From Methylobacterium brachythecii (lineage in GTDB: Bacteria; Pseudomonadota; Alphaproteobacteria; Rhizobiales; Beijerinckiaceae): a stretch of DNA of 64,000 nucleotides. Made by a program: the position numbers and the translations under genes. Position 1 is the first letter of the stretch. Each line of letters opens with the position of its first letter. Positions 27,234 through 36,819 of this stretch are shown here, in pieces. The notes beneath the pieces are model-generated. The model was not told the DNA's origin, did not search any database, and saw nothing but the letters and a program-made list of their open reading frames with translations. The stretch spans positions 248,001 through 312,000 of the forward strand of contig NZ_JACIDN010000001.1 of NCBI RefSeq assembly GCF_014196345.1, read 5' to 3'.

Positions 27234-28781
27234 TCAGGCGCTCAGCTGCGCGCCGGCCTGGGCCGAGCGCTCGCGGCGGCGTTCGATCGACGATGGAATT
27301 CGCAAGGATTCCCTGTACTTGGCGACCGTACGGCGGGCGATCTCGATCCCCTCGTCGTGCAGCCTCTGCACCAGCGCATCGTCCGAGAGGACGTCGTTCG
27401 CCTCGGCATCGACGAGCTGTTTGATCCGGTAGCGGACGGCCTCGGAGGAATGCGCGGCCGCGCCCGCCGCGCCGGGGATCGCGGCGGTGAAGAAGTATTT
27501 CATCTCCAGCGTGCCGCGGCTGGTGCCGATCGACTTGTTGGACGTCACTCGCGAGACCGTCGACTCGTGCATGCCGATCGCTTCGGCCACCGTCTTGAGG
27601 TTCAACGGGCGCAGATGCGTGACACCGTGGACGAAGAAGCCGTCCTGCTGGCGCACGATCTCCGTGGCGACCTTGAGGATGGTGCGCGCGCGCTGCTCCA
27701 GGGAGCGGGTCAGCCAATTGGCGTTCTGCAGGCATTCCGAGAGGAAGGTCTTGTCGCCGTCGGCCACCGCGCCCTTCGAGACGCGGGCGTAATAGGTCTG
27801 GTTGACCAGGACCCGCGGCAGCGCCTCGGAGTTCAGCTCGATCAGCCAGGACCCGTCTGGCGCGGCGCGCACGAACACGTCCGGAACCAGCACCTCGACC
27901 GCGCTCGTGCCGAAAGCCCGGCCCGGCTTCGGATCGAGCCGGCGGATCTCGGCCAGCATCTCGACGAGATCCTCGTCGTCGACGCCACAGAGCCGGCGGA
28001 GCGCCGGGAAATCACGCTTGGCAACGAGATCGAGCCGCGAAACCAGCGCCTGCATCGCCGGATCGAACCGGTCCTGCTCGCGGAGCTGGATGGCCAGGCA
28101 TTCGGCGAGGTCACGGGCGGCGACGCCCGGCGGATCGAAGGTCTGAACGAGCTTCAGCATCCGCGCGACCTGGTCGAGGCTCGCACCGAGGCGGTCGGCA
28201 ACGAGATCGAGCGATTCGCGGCAATAGCCGGCCTCGTCGACCGCATCGATCAGGAAGCCGCCGATCAGCCGGTCCTGCGGGTCGCGGGTGGCGAGGTCGA
28301 GCTGGGCGACGAGGTGCTCGCGCAGGGAGATTTCGGCGGTGAGGCTCGCCTCGAAATCGGGGAGTTCGCCGTCGAAGCTACCACCGGTGCTGCCATAGGG
28401 AGCCGGTGTCAGCGAGAGCGTGTCGCCTCCGCCCTGCTCGCGCGGCATCGGGGTCTCGTCGGCGAAGACGTTGTCGAGGCGCGTGTCGAGGGCGCCTTCC
28501 ATGCTGGCCTGATCCGGCGCCGTGTCGCCGTTTAGCCAGGAATCCGCCTCGCCGCGCTCGGTTGCCTCGAACCGCTCGGGCTCCGCTTCGCCGCGATCGG
28601 TACCCTCTCCGACGGGATCGCCCTCGATCCGCTCCAGCAGCGGATTGCGCTCCAGCTCGGCATCGACGTAGGCGGCGAGATCGAGATGCGAGAGCTGCAG
28701 GAGCTTGATTGCCTGCAGGAGCTGAGGCGTCATTACCAGGGCTTGGCCCTGGCGCATCTCGAGCCGTTGCAGCAGACTCAT
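27234..28781 (-). CDS. rpoN: RNA polymerase sigma-54 factor
   Basis: A 515-residue sigma factor for -24/-12 promoters. The Gln/Leu-rich region I is typical (RLEMRQGQALVMTPQLLQAIKLLQLS). An acidic region II follows, then the core-binding and helix-turn-helix domains. The RpoN box ARRTVAKYR lies at about residues 482-490, followed by an Arg/Ala-rich tail. It is downstream of lptB and one small gene, and upstream of hpf and ptsN, the order common in proteobacteria. Confidence 0.96.
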   Translation of the reverse strand: MSLLQRLEMRQGQALVMTPQLLQAIKLLQLSHLDLAAYVDAELERNPLLERIEGDPVGEGTDRGEAEPERFEATERGEADSWLNGDTAPDQASMEGALDTRLDNVFADETPMPREQGGGDTLSLTPAPYGSTGGSFDGELPDFEASLTAEISLREHLVAQLDLATRDPQDRLIGGFLIDAVDEAGYCRESLDLVADRLGASLDQVARMLKLVQTFDPPGVAARDLAECLAIQLREQDRFDPAMQALVSRLDLVAKRDFPALRRLCGVDDEDLVEMLAEIRRLDPKPGRAFGTSAVEVLVPDVFVRAAPDGSWLIELNSEALPRVLVNQTYYARVSKGAVADGDKTFLSECLQNANWLTRSLEQRARTILKVATEIVRQQDGFFVHGVTHLRPLNLKTVAEAIGMHESTVSRVTSNKSIGTSRGTLEMKYFFTAAIPGAAGAAAHSSEAVRYRIKQLVDAEANDVLSDDALVQRLHDEGIEIARRTVAKYRESLRIPSSIERRRERSAQAGAQLSA

Positions 28782-29116
28782 CGGGAAGCCCGATTCTCCG
28801 TTGGCGAGCGATCGAGGTTCAGCCGGTCACGAGGCTGAGTCTCCCATCGGCACAATTCTTGCTTCATCCAGCTCTTCAAGGCTTAGACCCAACTGCATCG
28901 CGCGTCAAAGCGTGATCGCGGCCGAATGCCCGAATGCCGCGCGCGGCGGTAAAGCAGCCACAGAGCCAGACCCTGCGACCGCGCGTCAGCCTCGACCGCT
29001 GGCTCTCAAGAAAGGGTTTTCGGGATCGCGCCGTCCGGCCATTTGCGCGGGTTTCGGCTCGCGTGGTTCAGCGAGCCTTACCGCGATCGACGTGACTGGC
29101 GGTCATCGACCGCGGG
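28782..29116. other. Intergenic region upstream of rpoN
   Basis: These 335 bases hold no coding frame I would support. The stretch is slightly less GC-rich near 28840-28900. It is the likely site of an rpoN promoter independent of the lpt genes, although I see no convincing -35/-10 or -24/-12 pair. Confidence 0.5.
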
Positions 29117-29473
29117 CTACCAGGGCGTGAAGCTCAGTTCGCCGAAGTGACGAGGGTCCGCGCCGAACCGGAACGCAGTCTCGATCAATCCGTGGACTTC
29201 ACCGATCGTCACGAGCCTGGTGTGGGAGCCCTTCCGCTCCACATCCGGAAAATCCATCAGGACGATCCGCAGGTGGCGCGCATCCTCGACCTCGTCGGGA
29301 ATGCCGGCCTCGAAATAGAACTGCACCGTCCGGTCGCGGTCGTCGATCAGGCCGAGGAAGTTGCCCTCCACGCCGCGCCCGTCCGACCAGAGCCGGCAGG
29401 CCTCATCGAGAGCGATCGTCCTGGCCCGATCCGCGGGCAGCGCGTTGCCGCAATCGTTCCAGAACGCCTTCAT
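29117..29473 (-). CDS. Hypothetical protein between lptB and rpoN
   Basis: A 118-residue acidic protein starting 7 nt after the lptB stop, so it is probably cotranscribed with lptCAB. It has no signal peptide or TM segment. It is rich in Asp/Glu/Arg and aromatics, with beta-prone stretches (GNFLGLIDDRDRTVQFYFE, LRIVLMDFPD). I do not recognise the family. The size and composition resemble small immunity-type or DUF proteins, but that is only impressionistic. It breaks the usual direct lptB-rpoN adjacency. Confidence 0.6.
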   Translation of the reverse strand: MKAFWNDCGNALPADRARTIALDEACRLWSDGRGVEGNFLGLIDDRDRTVQFYFEAGIPDEVEDARHLRIVLMDFPDVERKGSHTRLVTIGEVHGLIETAFRFGADPRHFGELSFTPW

Positions 29474-29480
29474 GTCGTGA

Positions 29481-30374
<894 letters not shown>

Positions 30375-30376
30375 GC

Positions 30377-31099
30377 TCAGTTCGCCTGCGCCCGCGATTT
30401 CGGCCCGGATTTGTCGCCTGCCGGCCGCTCCGGCGCGGGCGCCGCGGCCTCGGCCGGCTTTGGCTTGCCGGCGGTCGCGGGGGGCTGCTGGCAGCCCTTG
30501 GAACTCTTCCCGCCACCGTTGGCATCGGGCTTCTCGCCCGGCACGAACATCGCGGAGACGCGGCCGTTGCTGCCCGGGTCCATGTTCGCGCGGCCCGAAT
30601 CCATGTCGTAGACGAGGCGCGAGCCGCGGGTGACGTTGCGGCACTGGCTGAGCACGACGTTGCCGGTCAGCACGATGCGCCGGGCCACCTGATCGAAGGT
30701 GGCGTTGTCGCCGGTGGCGACCTGATCCTTTTGCACGACAGTGACGGGACCGGCGCAGTCGACCTTGCGGATGCCGTTCTCGGCCATCTCGGCCTGACTC
30801 TTGCCGGCCGAGTCTTCGCCGCCCTTCGCGTCGTTCTTGCCGCGTTTGTAGAACACCGTGAGCGCCGAGCAGCGAATGGTGGCATCGCCCTGCACGGCGA
30901 TGACGTTGCCGGCGAAGATCGCTTTGTTTTCCTTGTCGAACACGTCGAGCCGGTCGGCGTCGATCTTGATCGGCTCCTTGCCGCTGCCGCCCAGAGCACC
31001 GAGCGCCGAATCGGCCTTGTCCTTTGCCAGGGCCGGCCCCGCCAGCGGACTGAGCGCGAGGCCAAAGGCCAGAGCGAGAGAGATCACGCGCAGGCTCAT
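30377..31099 (-). CDS. lptA: Periplasmic LPS transport protein LptA
   Basis: A 240-residue OstA-like periplasmic bridge protein. It has a signal peptide at residues 1-25 (ending GPALAKD). The OstA/LptA core repeats the beta-jellyroll pattern (IKIDADRLDVFDKENKAIFAGNV, ATIRCSALTVFYKRG, VVQKDQVATGDNATFDQVARRIVLTGNVV; each cited as key text). A Pro/Ala/Lys-rich tail of ~50 residues follows the OstA domain. Its ATG overlaps the lptC stop (ATGA). Confidence 0.9.
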   Translation of the reverse strand: MSLRVISLALAFGLALSPLAGPALAKDKADSALGALGGSGKEPIKIDADRLDVFDKENKAIFAGNVIAVQGDATIRCSALTVFYKRGKNDAKGGEDSAGKSQAEMAENGIRKVDCAGPVTVVQKDQVATGDNATFDQVARRIVLTGNVVLSQCRNVTRGSRLVYDMDSGRANMDPGSNGRVSAMFVPGEKPDANGGGKSSKGCQQPPATAGKPKPAEAAAPAPERPAGDKSGPKSRAQAN

Positions 31100-31842
31100 C
31101 GCACGGCCTCCGAGTCCTTCGGCCCTTCCGCGGAGGAGGTGCGCACGCGCTCCGCGGCATCACCGTCCTCGGCGGCCGGCTTCTTGCCGCCCTGGAACTC
31201 GGCGTGGACGTTGCCGATGAAGGAGATCACCTTGCCGCTCTCGACCACGTCGAGGCTGTCGGCGGTGACGGAGCCGCTCGGCACCGAGACGGTCACGGTT
31301 TCGGAAGACTTCACCGAGCCGGCCTTGAAGTCGACGGAGGCGGATTTGAGCCGGGCCTCCTCGCCCTTGTCGGTCCAGAGGCGGATGTTCTCGTGCAGCG
31401 TCAGGGATTCCTTGCTCGAATCGAACAGCCCGCCCTTCGCCTCGAGATAAGCGAGGCCGCCCTTGTCGTCGGTGGCGATGTGGCCCTTCATGGCCTGGAG
31501 CTCGATCAGCGAGGGCTTCCGCACGTCCTGGAGCGCGGAATCGGCCGTTACCTCGTAGCCGCGCTCGCCCTTCTTGAAGCCGGATAGCTTCGGGTTCTCC
31601 ATCGTCACCTTGGTGCCCTGCACGCTGATCGGGCCGACGCTGACGTTGGGGATGCTGCCCGCGAACGGGTTCCAGACCACCGCCGCGATGGCGAAGATGG
31701 CGACGCCCGCCATAACCGGGATGACCCGGCGCAACACCCGGACGCGTGCCGAATGACGCACGGCGCGGCCATGCGCCTGCGTGCGACGGGCATTCTCGTT
31801 TGCCGCGCCCGCGTGCATCTCGATGGTGTCGGCCACCTGCAT
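31096..31842 (-). CDS. lptC: LPS export protein LptC
   Basis: A 248-residue inner-membrane protein that receives LPS from LptBFG. A basic N-terminus is followed by one TM helix (about 41-58, VIPVMAGVAIFAIAAVVW). The periplasmic domain contains MENPKLSGFKKGERGYEVTA and ADSLDVVESGKVISFIGNVHAEF (key text only). AGGAAG precedes the ATG at 31842, which supports it against a 49-residue upstream extension. It overlaps lptA. Confidence 0.88.
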   Translation of the reverse strand: MQVADTIEMHAGAANENARRTQAHGRAVRHSARVRVLRRVIPVMAGVAIFAIAAVVWNPFAGSIPNVSVGPISVQGTKVTMENPKLSGFKKGERGYEVTADSALQDVRKPSLIELQAMKGHIATDDKGGLAYLEAKGGLFDSSKESLTLHENIRLWTDKGEEARLKSASVDFKAGSVKSSETVTVSVPSGSVTADSLDVVESGKVISFIGNVHAEFQGGKKPAAEDGDAAERVRTSSAEGPKDSEAVR

Positions 31843-32032
31843 CGGCTTCCTGAGAGGCTCCGTCCGGGGGGTGCGTCCTCTCCCACACCGACGGGTCGGG
31901 GCACGATCAGGGCAATGCCGACGGGCGGTGGCGAAGTTATGGCCTTCGCGATGGGCCATAATCAATGTCGGCAAAGTGCGCGGAAGCACATCCGCGCGTC
32001 ACTGTGTGTTTCGTGACGCCGACGTGCAGCGG

Positions 32033-32659
32033 CTAGGTATGCGCGAAGATGTCGGCCTCGGCCCAGCCGGCGAGGTCGAGCCGGGCGCGGGTCGGCAGGA
32101 AATCGAAGCAGGCCTGGGCGAGATCGGTGCGGCCCTCGCGGGCGAGCATCGTGTTCAGCCGGTCGCGCGCGGCGTGGAGATAGAGAACGTCGGAGGCCGC
32201 GTAATCGAGCTGGGCCTGGCTCAGTGTCTCGGCGCCCCAATCCGAGGATTGCTGCTGCTTGGACAGCTCGACGCCGACCATCTCGCGGACCACGTCCTTG
32301 AGGCCGTGCCGGTCGGTATAGGTGCGCGCCAGCTTGGAGGCGATCTTGGTGCAGTAGACCGGACCCGGCATCACGCCCAGCGCCCGGTAGAGCACCGCGA
32401 GATCGAACCGCGCGAAGTGGAAGATCGTCTGGACGGCAGGGTCGGCGAGGACGCGTTTGAGATGGACCGGCTCGGGGCCGCCGGGCACGATCTGCACGAC
32501 CTCGGCATTGCCGTCGCCGCGCGAGATCTGCACGACGCAGAGCCGGTCGCGATGCGGGTTGAGGCCGAGCGTCTCGGTGTCGATGGCGATGGCGGGGCCG
32601 GGATCGAAATCGGCGGGCAGGTCGCCGCGATGCAGTCGGATGGTCGGCTGGGCAGGCAT
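32033..32659 (-). CDS. rnd: Short ribonuclease D-type 3'-5' exonuclease
   Basis: A 208-residue DEDDy exonuclease. The acidic residues are in IAIDTETLGL, FHFARFDLAVL and the ExoIII motif LDYAASDVLYL (Y-x3-D). It stops after the exonuclease fold, without the HRDC domains of E. coli RNase D, which is common for the short alphaproteobacterial form. The predicted role is trimming of tRNA or other stable RNA 3' ends. The ATG at 32659 is preferred; ATG 32695 would add a basic leader. Confidence 0.88.
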   Translation of the reverse strand: MPAQPTIRLHRGDLPADFDPGPAIAIDTETLGLNPHRDRLCVVQISRGDGNAEVVQIVPGGPEPVHLKRVLADPAVQTIFHFARFDLAVLYRALGVMPGPVYCTKIASKLARTYTDRHGLKDVVREMVGVELSKQQQSSDWGAETLSQAQLDYAASDVLYLHAARDRLNTMLAREGRTDLAQACFDFLPTRARLDLAGWAEADIFAHT

Positions 32660-32735
32660 GATCGATCGACGGTCGCTGGCGCGCGGCATGCGCATCCCGA
32701 GCGCCTATCACCCAGGGGAGCGACCGGACAAGTCT

Positions 32736-32791
32736 TGTAGCAGACGCCCGCGCGGGGATTTCGTGTAGCAGACGCCCGCGCGGGGATTTCG
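32736..32791. repeat. 28-bp exact tandem direct repeat (two copies)
   Basis: Units 32736-32763 and 32764-32791 are identical, starting TGTAGCAGACGCCC and ending GGGGATTTCG. They lie between rnd and the ComEA-like gene. The second unit forms the left arm and part of the loop of a hairpin (32776-32803), so one half of a terminator-like structure has been duplicated. Confidence 0.95.
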
Positions 32792-32803
32792 TGCCCCGCG
32801 CGG
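32776..32803 (-). terminator. Hairpin downstream of the ComEA-like gene
   Basis: CCGCGCGGGG (32776-32785) pairs perfectly with CCCCGCGCGG (32794-32803) across an 8-nt loop, 19 nt beyond the stop of the minus-strand ComEA-like gene. No T-run follows, so termination strength is uncertain. Confidence 0.55.
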
Positions 32804-32821
32804 AAAGAGGATGATCGCAGA

Positions 32822-33169
32822 CTACTTCTGCTTGGCGATGATCTGATCCTTGATCCCCGCATAGACGCCCTCGGGGATGATCTTCTTCTGCACCAGCTCG
32901 TCCTTGCCCTTGTAGGGGCGGCCCTTGACGATCGCGGCCGAGCGGACGTCGCCGATGCCCTTGAGCTTGCTCAGCTCTTCGGCGGTGGCGCTGTTCAGGT
33001 CGAGCAGCGGAGCCTTTGCGTCGGCGGCCGGGGCGGCGGGCGCAGCCTTCATCATCGCCGAAGGCGGAGCCTTCGCCGGAGGCGTGGCAGGGGCGGCGGA
33101 CTGGGCGAGGACGGGCGTGGCGGCGAGGCAGGCCAGGACGGCCAGCGAGCGGATGGCAGACGAAATCAT
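32822..33169 (-). CDS. Secreted ComEA-like helix-hairpin-helix protein
   Basis: A 115-residue protein with a signal peptide (residues 1-22, ending PVLAQS), an Ala/Pro-rich linker, and a C-terminal HhH domain of the ComEA type: LDLNSATAEELSKLKGIG followed by AIVKGRPYKGKDELVQ. The domain binds double-stranded DNA non-specifically in ComEA. Here it could be a periplasmic DNA-binding protein, but no other competence genes are in the window. GGGAGA precedes the ATG. Confidence 0.8.
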   Translation of the reverse strand: MISSAIRSLAVLACLAATPVLAQSAAPATPPAKAPPSAMMKAAPAAPAADAKAPLLDLNSATAEELSKLKGIGDVRSAAIVKGRPYKGKDELVQKKIIPEGVYAGIKDQIIAKQK

Positions 33170-33353
33170 GATGGTCTCCCGACGGCGGGCATAGGGACGC
33201 CGCGCCGAACCATGCCGATTTAGGCGGCTGTGCTTGAACCGCGTTTGAACGAAACGCCCAGTCGCCGTCGCCGCGATGTAACCGAATGCCCGGCCGCTCC
33301 GTATGGGTTGCAAGGAGCCGCCCCGGCTCGCCCCGAGCCTGCTGGAGAGCCCC

Positions 33354-33872
33354 GTGAACGCGATCGTCCGTACCTTCATCGACGGCCCGGAGCGCCTGTC
33401 CCGCCCGCTGGTTTTCCTCGGACCGCTCGCGGCGCGTCTCGTCGTTGGCTGGGTTTTCCTCTGGAGCGGTTGGACGAAGCTCCACAACCTGCCGCAGATG
33501 ATTCAGAACTTCTCGGATTGGGGCATCCCGTTTCCGGAGATCATGACGCCGTTCGTCTCGGGCGTAGAATTCGTCGGTGGCCTGTTGCTGTTGCTCGGCC
33601 TCTTCACCCGGATCGCGGGGCCAACCCTCGTTATCGTGATGATCGTGGCCGTCGTCTCGGCCAAGCTCGACCAGATTGATTCTCTCGAGACGTTGCTCGG
33701 CTTCGAGGAAGTTTCCTACATGGCCCTATTCGGTTGGCTCGGCGTCGCAGGCCCCGGCCCGGTCTCGCTCGACTACCTGTTGCAGCGCATGGCCGGCTCC
33801 AAGACGGCTGCGGATTCGGCCGCGCATCTTCACGCGGACCCATCTAGCCAGTCGGAGCCTGCGCGGGTATAA
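33354..33872 (+). CDS. DoxX-family membrane protein
   Basis: A 172-residue four-helix membrane protein. The GTG at 33354 is preceded by GGAG at good spacing; an ATG 51 bases upstream is the alternative. The DoxX signature is LAARLVVGWVFLWSGWTKL, followed by FVSGVEFVGGLLLLLGLFTR and the third helix LVIVMIVAVVSA (key text). DoxX proteins are linked to quinone or thiosulfate oxidation and to redox homeostasis in various bacteria; the specific role here is unknown. It ends in a His-containing polar tail. Confidence 0.82.
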   Translation: MNAIVRTFIDGPERLSRPLVFLGPLAARLVVGWVFLWSGWTKLHNLPQMIQNFSDWGIPFPEIMTPFVSGVEFVGGLLLLLGLFTRIAGPTLVIVMIVAVVSAKLDQIDSLETLLGFEEVSYMALFGWLGVAGPGPVSLDYLLQRMAGSKTAADSAAHLHADPSSQSEPARV

Positions 33873-33969
33873 GCCGCGCCTCGAACCCCGAATTCCATTC
33901 GCGGTGCCGGCTTTCCGCCTCGACGAAGGTGGATCGCCAAGGCGCCGCTTTTTGCCTTGAGAAAACCCG

Positions 33970-34158
33970 ATGGCCGTTCCGAAGCGTAAAACCTCCCCCT
34001 CCCGGCGCGGCATGCGCCGCTCGGCCGACGCCCTCAAGGCGCCGACCTATGTCGAGGACAAGGATTCGGGCGAGCTGCGCCGTCCGCACCACATTGACCT
34101 GAAGACCGGCATGTATCGCGGTCGCCAGGTTCTCAAGGTGAAGTCGGCCGAGGCCTGA
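33970..34158 (+). CDS. rpmF: 50S ribosomal protein L32
   Basis: A 62-residue ribosomal protein. [18 protein letters not shown] is the diagnostic N-terminus, and the alphaproteobacterial form ends [16 protein letters not shown] without the four zinc cysteines. Length and sequence match the family. It is monocistronic in appearance, 97 nt after the DoxX gene. Confidence 0.98.
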
Positions 34159-34183
34159 TCAGGCTCGATTGGAAGCCGGTGCG

Positions 34184-34438
34184 TTACGCGCACCGCTTCC
34201 CGCCGAAGGCGCCGGCCGCCCGCGCATAGAGCTCCGCTGCCGCCCGCGTCCGTTCCGAGCGCGCCACACGCAGCGCCGGATCCGTATCGACGATCAGCTG
34301 TGCCAGGAAGCCCGCCATCGGCCTGCCCGCTGCGAAGCGTCGAGCGGGCTCATCCGTGCCGTCCTGCGAATGGACGACGACGAGCGCGCGGCACTGAGTG
34401 TCCGCTGCTCTCTGCTCTTCCGTCCCACCCTGGCCCAT
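34184..34438 (-). CDS. Conserved small hypothetical protein
   Basis: An 84-residue protein starting at an ATG with AGAGG 8 nt upstream. The text FLAQLIV...RVARSERTRAAAELYA matches a pattern I associate with small conserved alphaproteobacterial proteins of unknown function (a 'FLAQL' segment followed by Arg/Glu-rich helices). It lacks a signal peptide or TM helix. It is convergent with rpmF. Alternative ATG at 34462 adds eight residues. Confidence 0.55.
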   Translation of the reverse strand: MGQGGTEEQRAADTQCRALVVVHSQDGTDEPARRFAAGRPMAGFLAQLIVDTDPALRVARSERTRAAAELYARAAGAFGGKRCA

Positions 34439-34540
34439 GGCCGTCGCCTCTGCGCGCTGCATAGAGACAACTGCGCAAGGTCGAGGCCAGCCGCAAGGAT
34501 TCTTTAGGTATCCTTGCGAAAAGGTTACCGGCCCGCCCGC

Positions 34541-35185
34541 CTACTTCTTGGCGAGAGCGTCAAGCCTAGCCTGCATCTCGAGCATCTGACGCTTCAGATC
34601 GTCGAAATCCGAAGCGGCCGGGCTGGCCGCGGCGGCCTGCGCTGCGGTGGCGTCGGGCTTCGCGCCGGTGGCGGCGAAGCTGCCGGTGAACATCTTCATG
34701 GCATCGCCGAAGAAGCTCATATTGGTGCGCACCTGCTCCTGCAGGGCCTGCTGGAAGGCGCCAGGCCCGAAGCTCTGGAAGCTCTGCGCGAACTTCTCCC
34801 GCAAGCCGTCCTGGTCCTTGGCGAAATTCGTCATGGAGAATTCGAGGAAGCTCGGCACCATGATCCGCATGCTGTCGCCATAGAAGCGGATCAGCTGGCG
34901 CAGGAATTCCACCGGCAGCAGATTGTCCTCGCCGGCCTTGTTCTCCTGCTCGAAGATGATCTGCGTCAGCACCGAGCGGGTGATGTCGTCGCCGGAGCGC
35001 GCGTCGTAAACGACGAAGTTCTCGCCGCTCTGCACCATGCCCGCGAGATCTTCGAGGGTGACATAGGTCGAGGTGCCGGTGTGATAGAGCCGGCGATTGG
35101 CGTATTTCTTGATGACGGTCTGGTGAGACTTGCCGCTCTCCGCCATCCCCGCGGCACTCCCCGCTCCGTTCGCCATGGCGCGCAT
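34541..35185 (-). CDS. phaR: Polyhydroxyalkanoate synthesis repressor PhaR
   Basis: A 214-residue regulator that senses PHB granules and represses phasin and PHB genes. The DNA-binding N-terminal domain is recognised by TVIKKYANRRLYHTGTSTYVTLEDLAGMV (key text). The PHB-accumulation regulatory domain follows (LLPVEFLRQLIRFYGDSM and FLEFSMTNF). The C-terminus is Ala-rich and then coiled-coil (DFDDLKRQMLEMQARL). It is divergent from phaA, a classical arrangement. The first 13 residues could be shortened, since ATGs exist at codons 4 and 14. Confidence 0.94.
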   Translation of the reverse strand: MRAMANGAGSAAGMAESGKSHQTVIKKYANRRLYHTGTSTYVTLEDLAGMVQSGENFVVYDARSGDDITRSVLTQIIFEQENKAGEDNLLPVEFLRQLIRFYGDSMRIMVPSFLEFSMTNFAKDQDGLREKFAQSFQSFGPGAFQQALQEQVRTNMSFFGDAMKMFTGSFAATGAKPDATAAQAAAASPAASDFDDLKRQMLEMQARLDALAKK

Positions 35186-35446
35186 CGACCCGTTGCCTCA
35201 AAAAATTGGCGGGCCTGCACCGGCTTTCCCGCAATGCGGAACCTTAAGGCACTCTCGGGGCGGCGAAAACAGCAAACTCGCCGACTCTCCCGCACAATAT
35301 CGCTGAGTTCGAATTGTATTCAATTCGACTGCCGCTTCTGCCCGCAAGTCTCCTTGACATCGTAGAGACGAAGCCCTTTTTCCTCAGGGATTGGCAGGCG
35401 CCTCGATACTCGAAGCAAGACGCGCCGCGATGAGGAGACAATCGAG
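35186..35446. promoter_or_regulatory. Divergent phaR-phaA regulatory region
   Basis: A 261-nt gap that is more AT-rich than its neighbours. A TTGACA hexamer lies at 35354-35359, followed 17 nt later by a T-rich stretch rather than a good -10. A strong Shine-Dalgarno (GAGGAGACAATCGAG) precedes phaA. PhaR is expected to act here, but I could not identify a specific operator. Confidence 0.5.
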
Positions 35447-36628
35447 ATGGCAAGCGAAGATATCGTCATCGTCGGAGCGGCCCGGACCCCGGTGGGTTCG
35501 TTCGCGGGTGCGTTCGGCTCGATGCCGGCCCACGAGCTCGGTGCGATCGCGATCAAGGCCGCGCTCGAGCGCGCCAAGGTCTCGCCCGACGAGGTCGACG
35601 AGGTGATCTTCGGCCAGGTCCTCACCGCCGCCGCCGGCCAGAACCCGGCTCGCCAGGCCGCCATGGCCGCCGGTATCCCGGAGAAGGCGACGGCCTGGGG
35701 CCTCAATCAGGTCTGTGGCTCGGGCCTGCGCACCGTCGCAGTCGGCATGCAGCAGATCGCCAGCGGCGATGCCAAGATCATCGTCGCGGGTGGCCAGGAA
35801 TCCATGTCGCTCTCCCCGCATGCGCAGTATCTGCGCGGCGGCCAGAAGATGGGCGACCTCAAGCTCGTCGACACCATGATCAAGGACGGCCTGTGGGATG
35901 CCTTCAACGGCTACCACATGGGCCAGACCGCCGAGAACGTCGCTCAGGCCTTCCAGCTCACCCGCGAGGACCAGGACAAGTTCGCCACCGCCTCGCAGAA
36001 CAAGGCCGAGGCCGCCCGCAAGGAGGGCCGCTTCAAGGAGGAGATCGTCCCGGTCACCGTGAAGGGCCGCAAGGGTGACACCATCGTCGAGGACGACGAG
36101 TACATCCGTGACGGCGCCACCATCGAAGCGATGGCCAAGCTCAAGCCGGCCTTCTCGAAGGAAGGCACCGTGACCGCCGCCAACGCCTCCGGCCTCAATG
36201 ACGGCGCCGCGGCGCTGGTGCTGATGTCGGCCTCCGAGGCCGAAAAGCGCGGCCTCACTCCGCTCGCCAAGATCGTGTCCTGGGCCACCGCCGGCGTCGA
36301 CCCGAAGATCATGGGCACGGGTCCGATCCCGGCCTCTCGCAAGGCCCTCGAGAAGGCTGGCTGGAAGCCGTCCGACCTCGACCTGATCGAGGCGAACGAG
36401 GCCTTCGCCGCGCAGGCGCTCGCCGTGAACAAGGACATGGGCTGGGACACCAATAAGGTGAACGTCAATGGCGGCGCCATCGCCATCGGCCACCCGATCG
36501 GTGCCTCCGGCGCCCGCGTGCTCATCACCCTGCTGCACGAGCTCAAGCGCCGCGACGCCAAGAAGGGCCTCGCCACGCTCTGCATCGGCGGCGGCATGGG
36601 CGTCGCGATGTGCGTCGAGCGGCCCTGA
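35447..36628 (+). CDS. phaA: Acetyl-CoA acetyltransferase (beta-ketothiolase)
   Basis: A 393-residue thiolase condensing two acetyl-CoA to acetoacetyl-CoA, the first step of PHB synthesis and, in methylotrophs, of the ethylmalonyl-CoA route. Active-site motifs are [11 protein letters not shown] (nucleophilic Cys near residue 90), [19 protein letters not shown] (catalytic His) and [11 protein letters not shown] (second Cys). Full length. phaB follows 191 nt downstream on the same strand. The gene has a strong ribosome site and consistent C/G-ending codons, suggesting high expression. Confidence 0.97.
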   Translation: MASEDIVIVGAARTPVGSFAGAFGSMPAHELGAIAIKAALERAKVSPDEVDEVIFGQVLTAAAGQNPARQAAMAAGIPEKATAWGLNQVCGSGLRTVAVGMQQIASGDAKIIVAGGQESMSLSPHAQYLRGGQKMGDLKLVDTMIKDGLWDAFNGYHMGQTAENVAQAFQLTREDQDKFATASQNKAEAARKEGRFKEEIVPVTVKGRKGDTIVEDDEYIRDGATIEAMAKLKPAFSKEGTVTAANASGLNDGAAALVLMSASEAEKRGLTPLAKIVSWATAGVDPKIMGTGPIPASRKALEKAGWKPSDLDLIEANEAFAAQALAVNKDMGWDTNKVNVNGGAIAIGHPIGASGARVLITLLHELKRRDAKKGLATLCIGGGMGVAMCVERP

Positions 36629-36819
36629 GCCGGCTCGCAGGAGGAGGCTTCGGCCTCCTCCACGCATCAAAGAAAAATTGATGCAAAACGCTTTGAGGCC
36701 CGCTGAAATTTAAATGCCGTGCCAACGGCAGTGGTCCCGGGCAAGAGATCGGCAGCTCTTGGCGCACGTGGCGCAGCGGGCAAGTCCGACGAATTCAATC
36801 AAAAACGACGGAGGAAACC

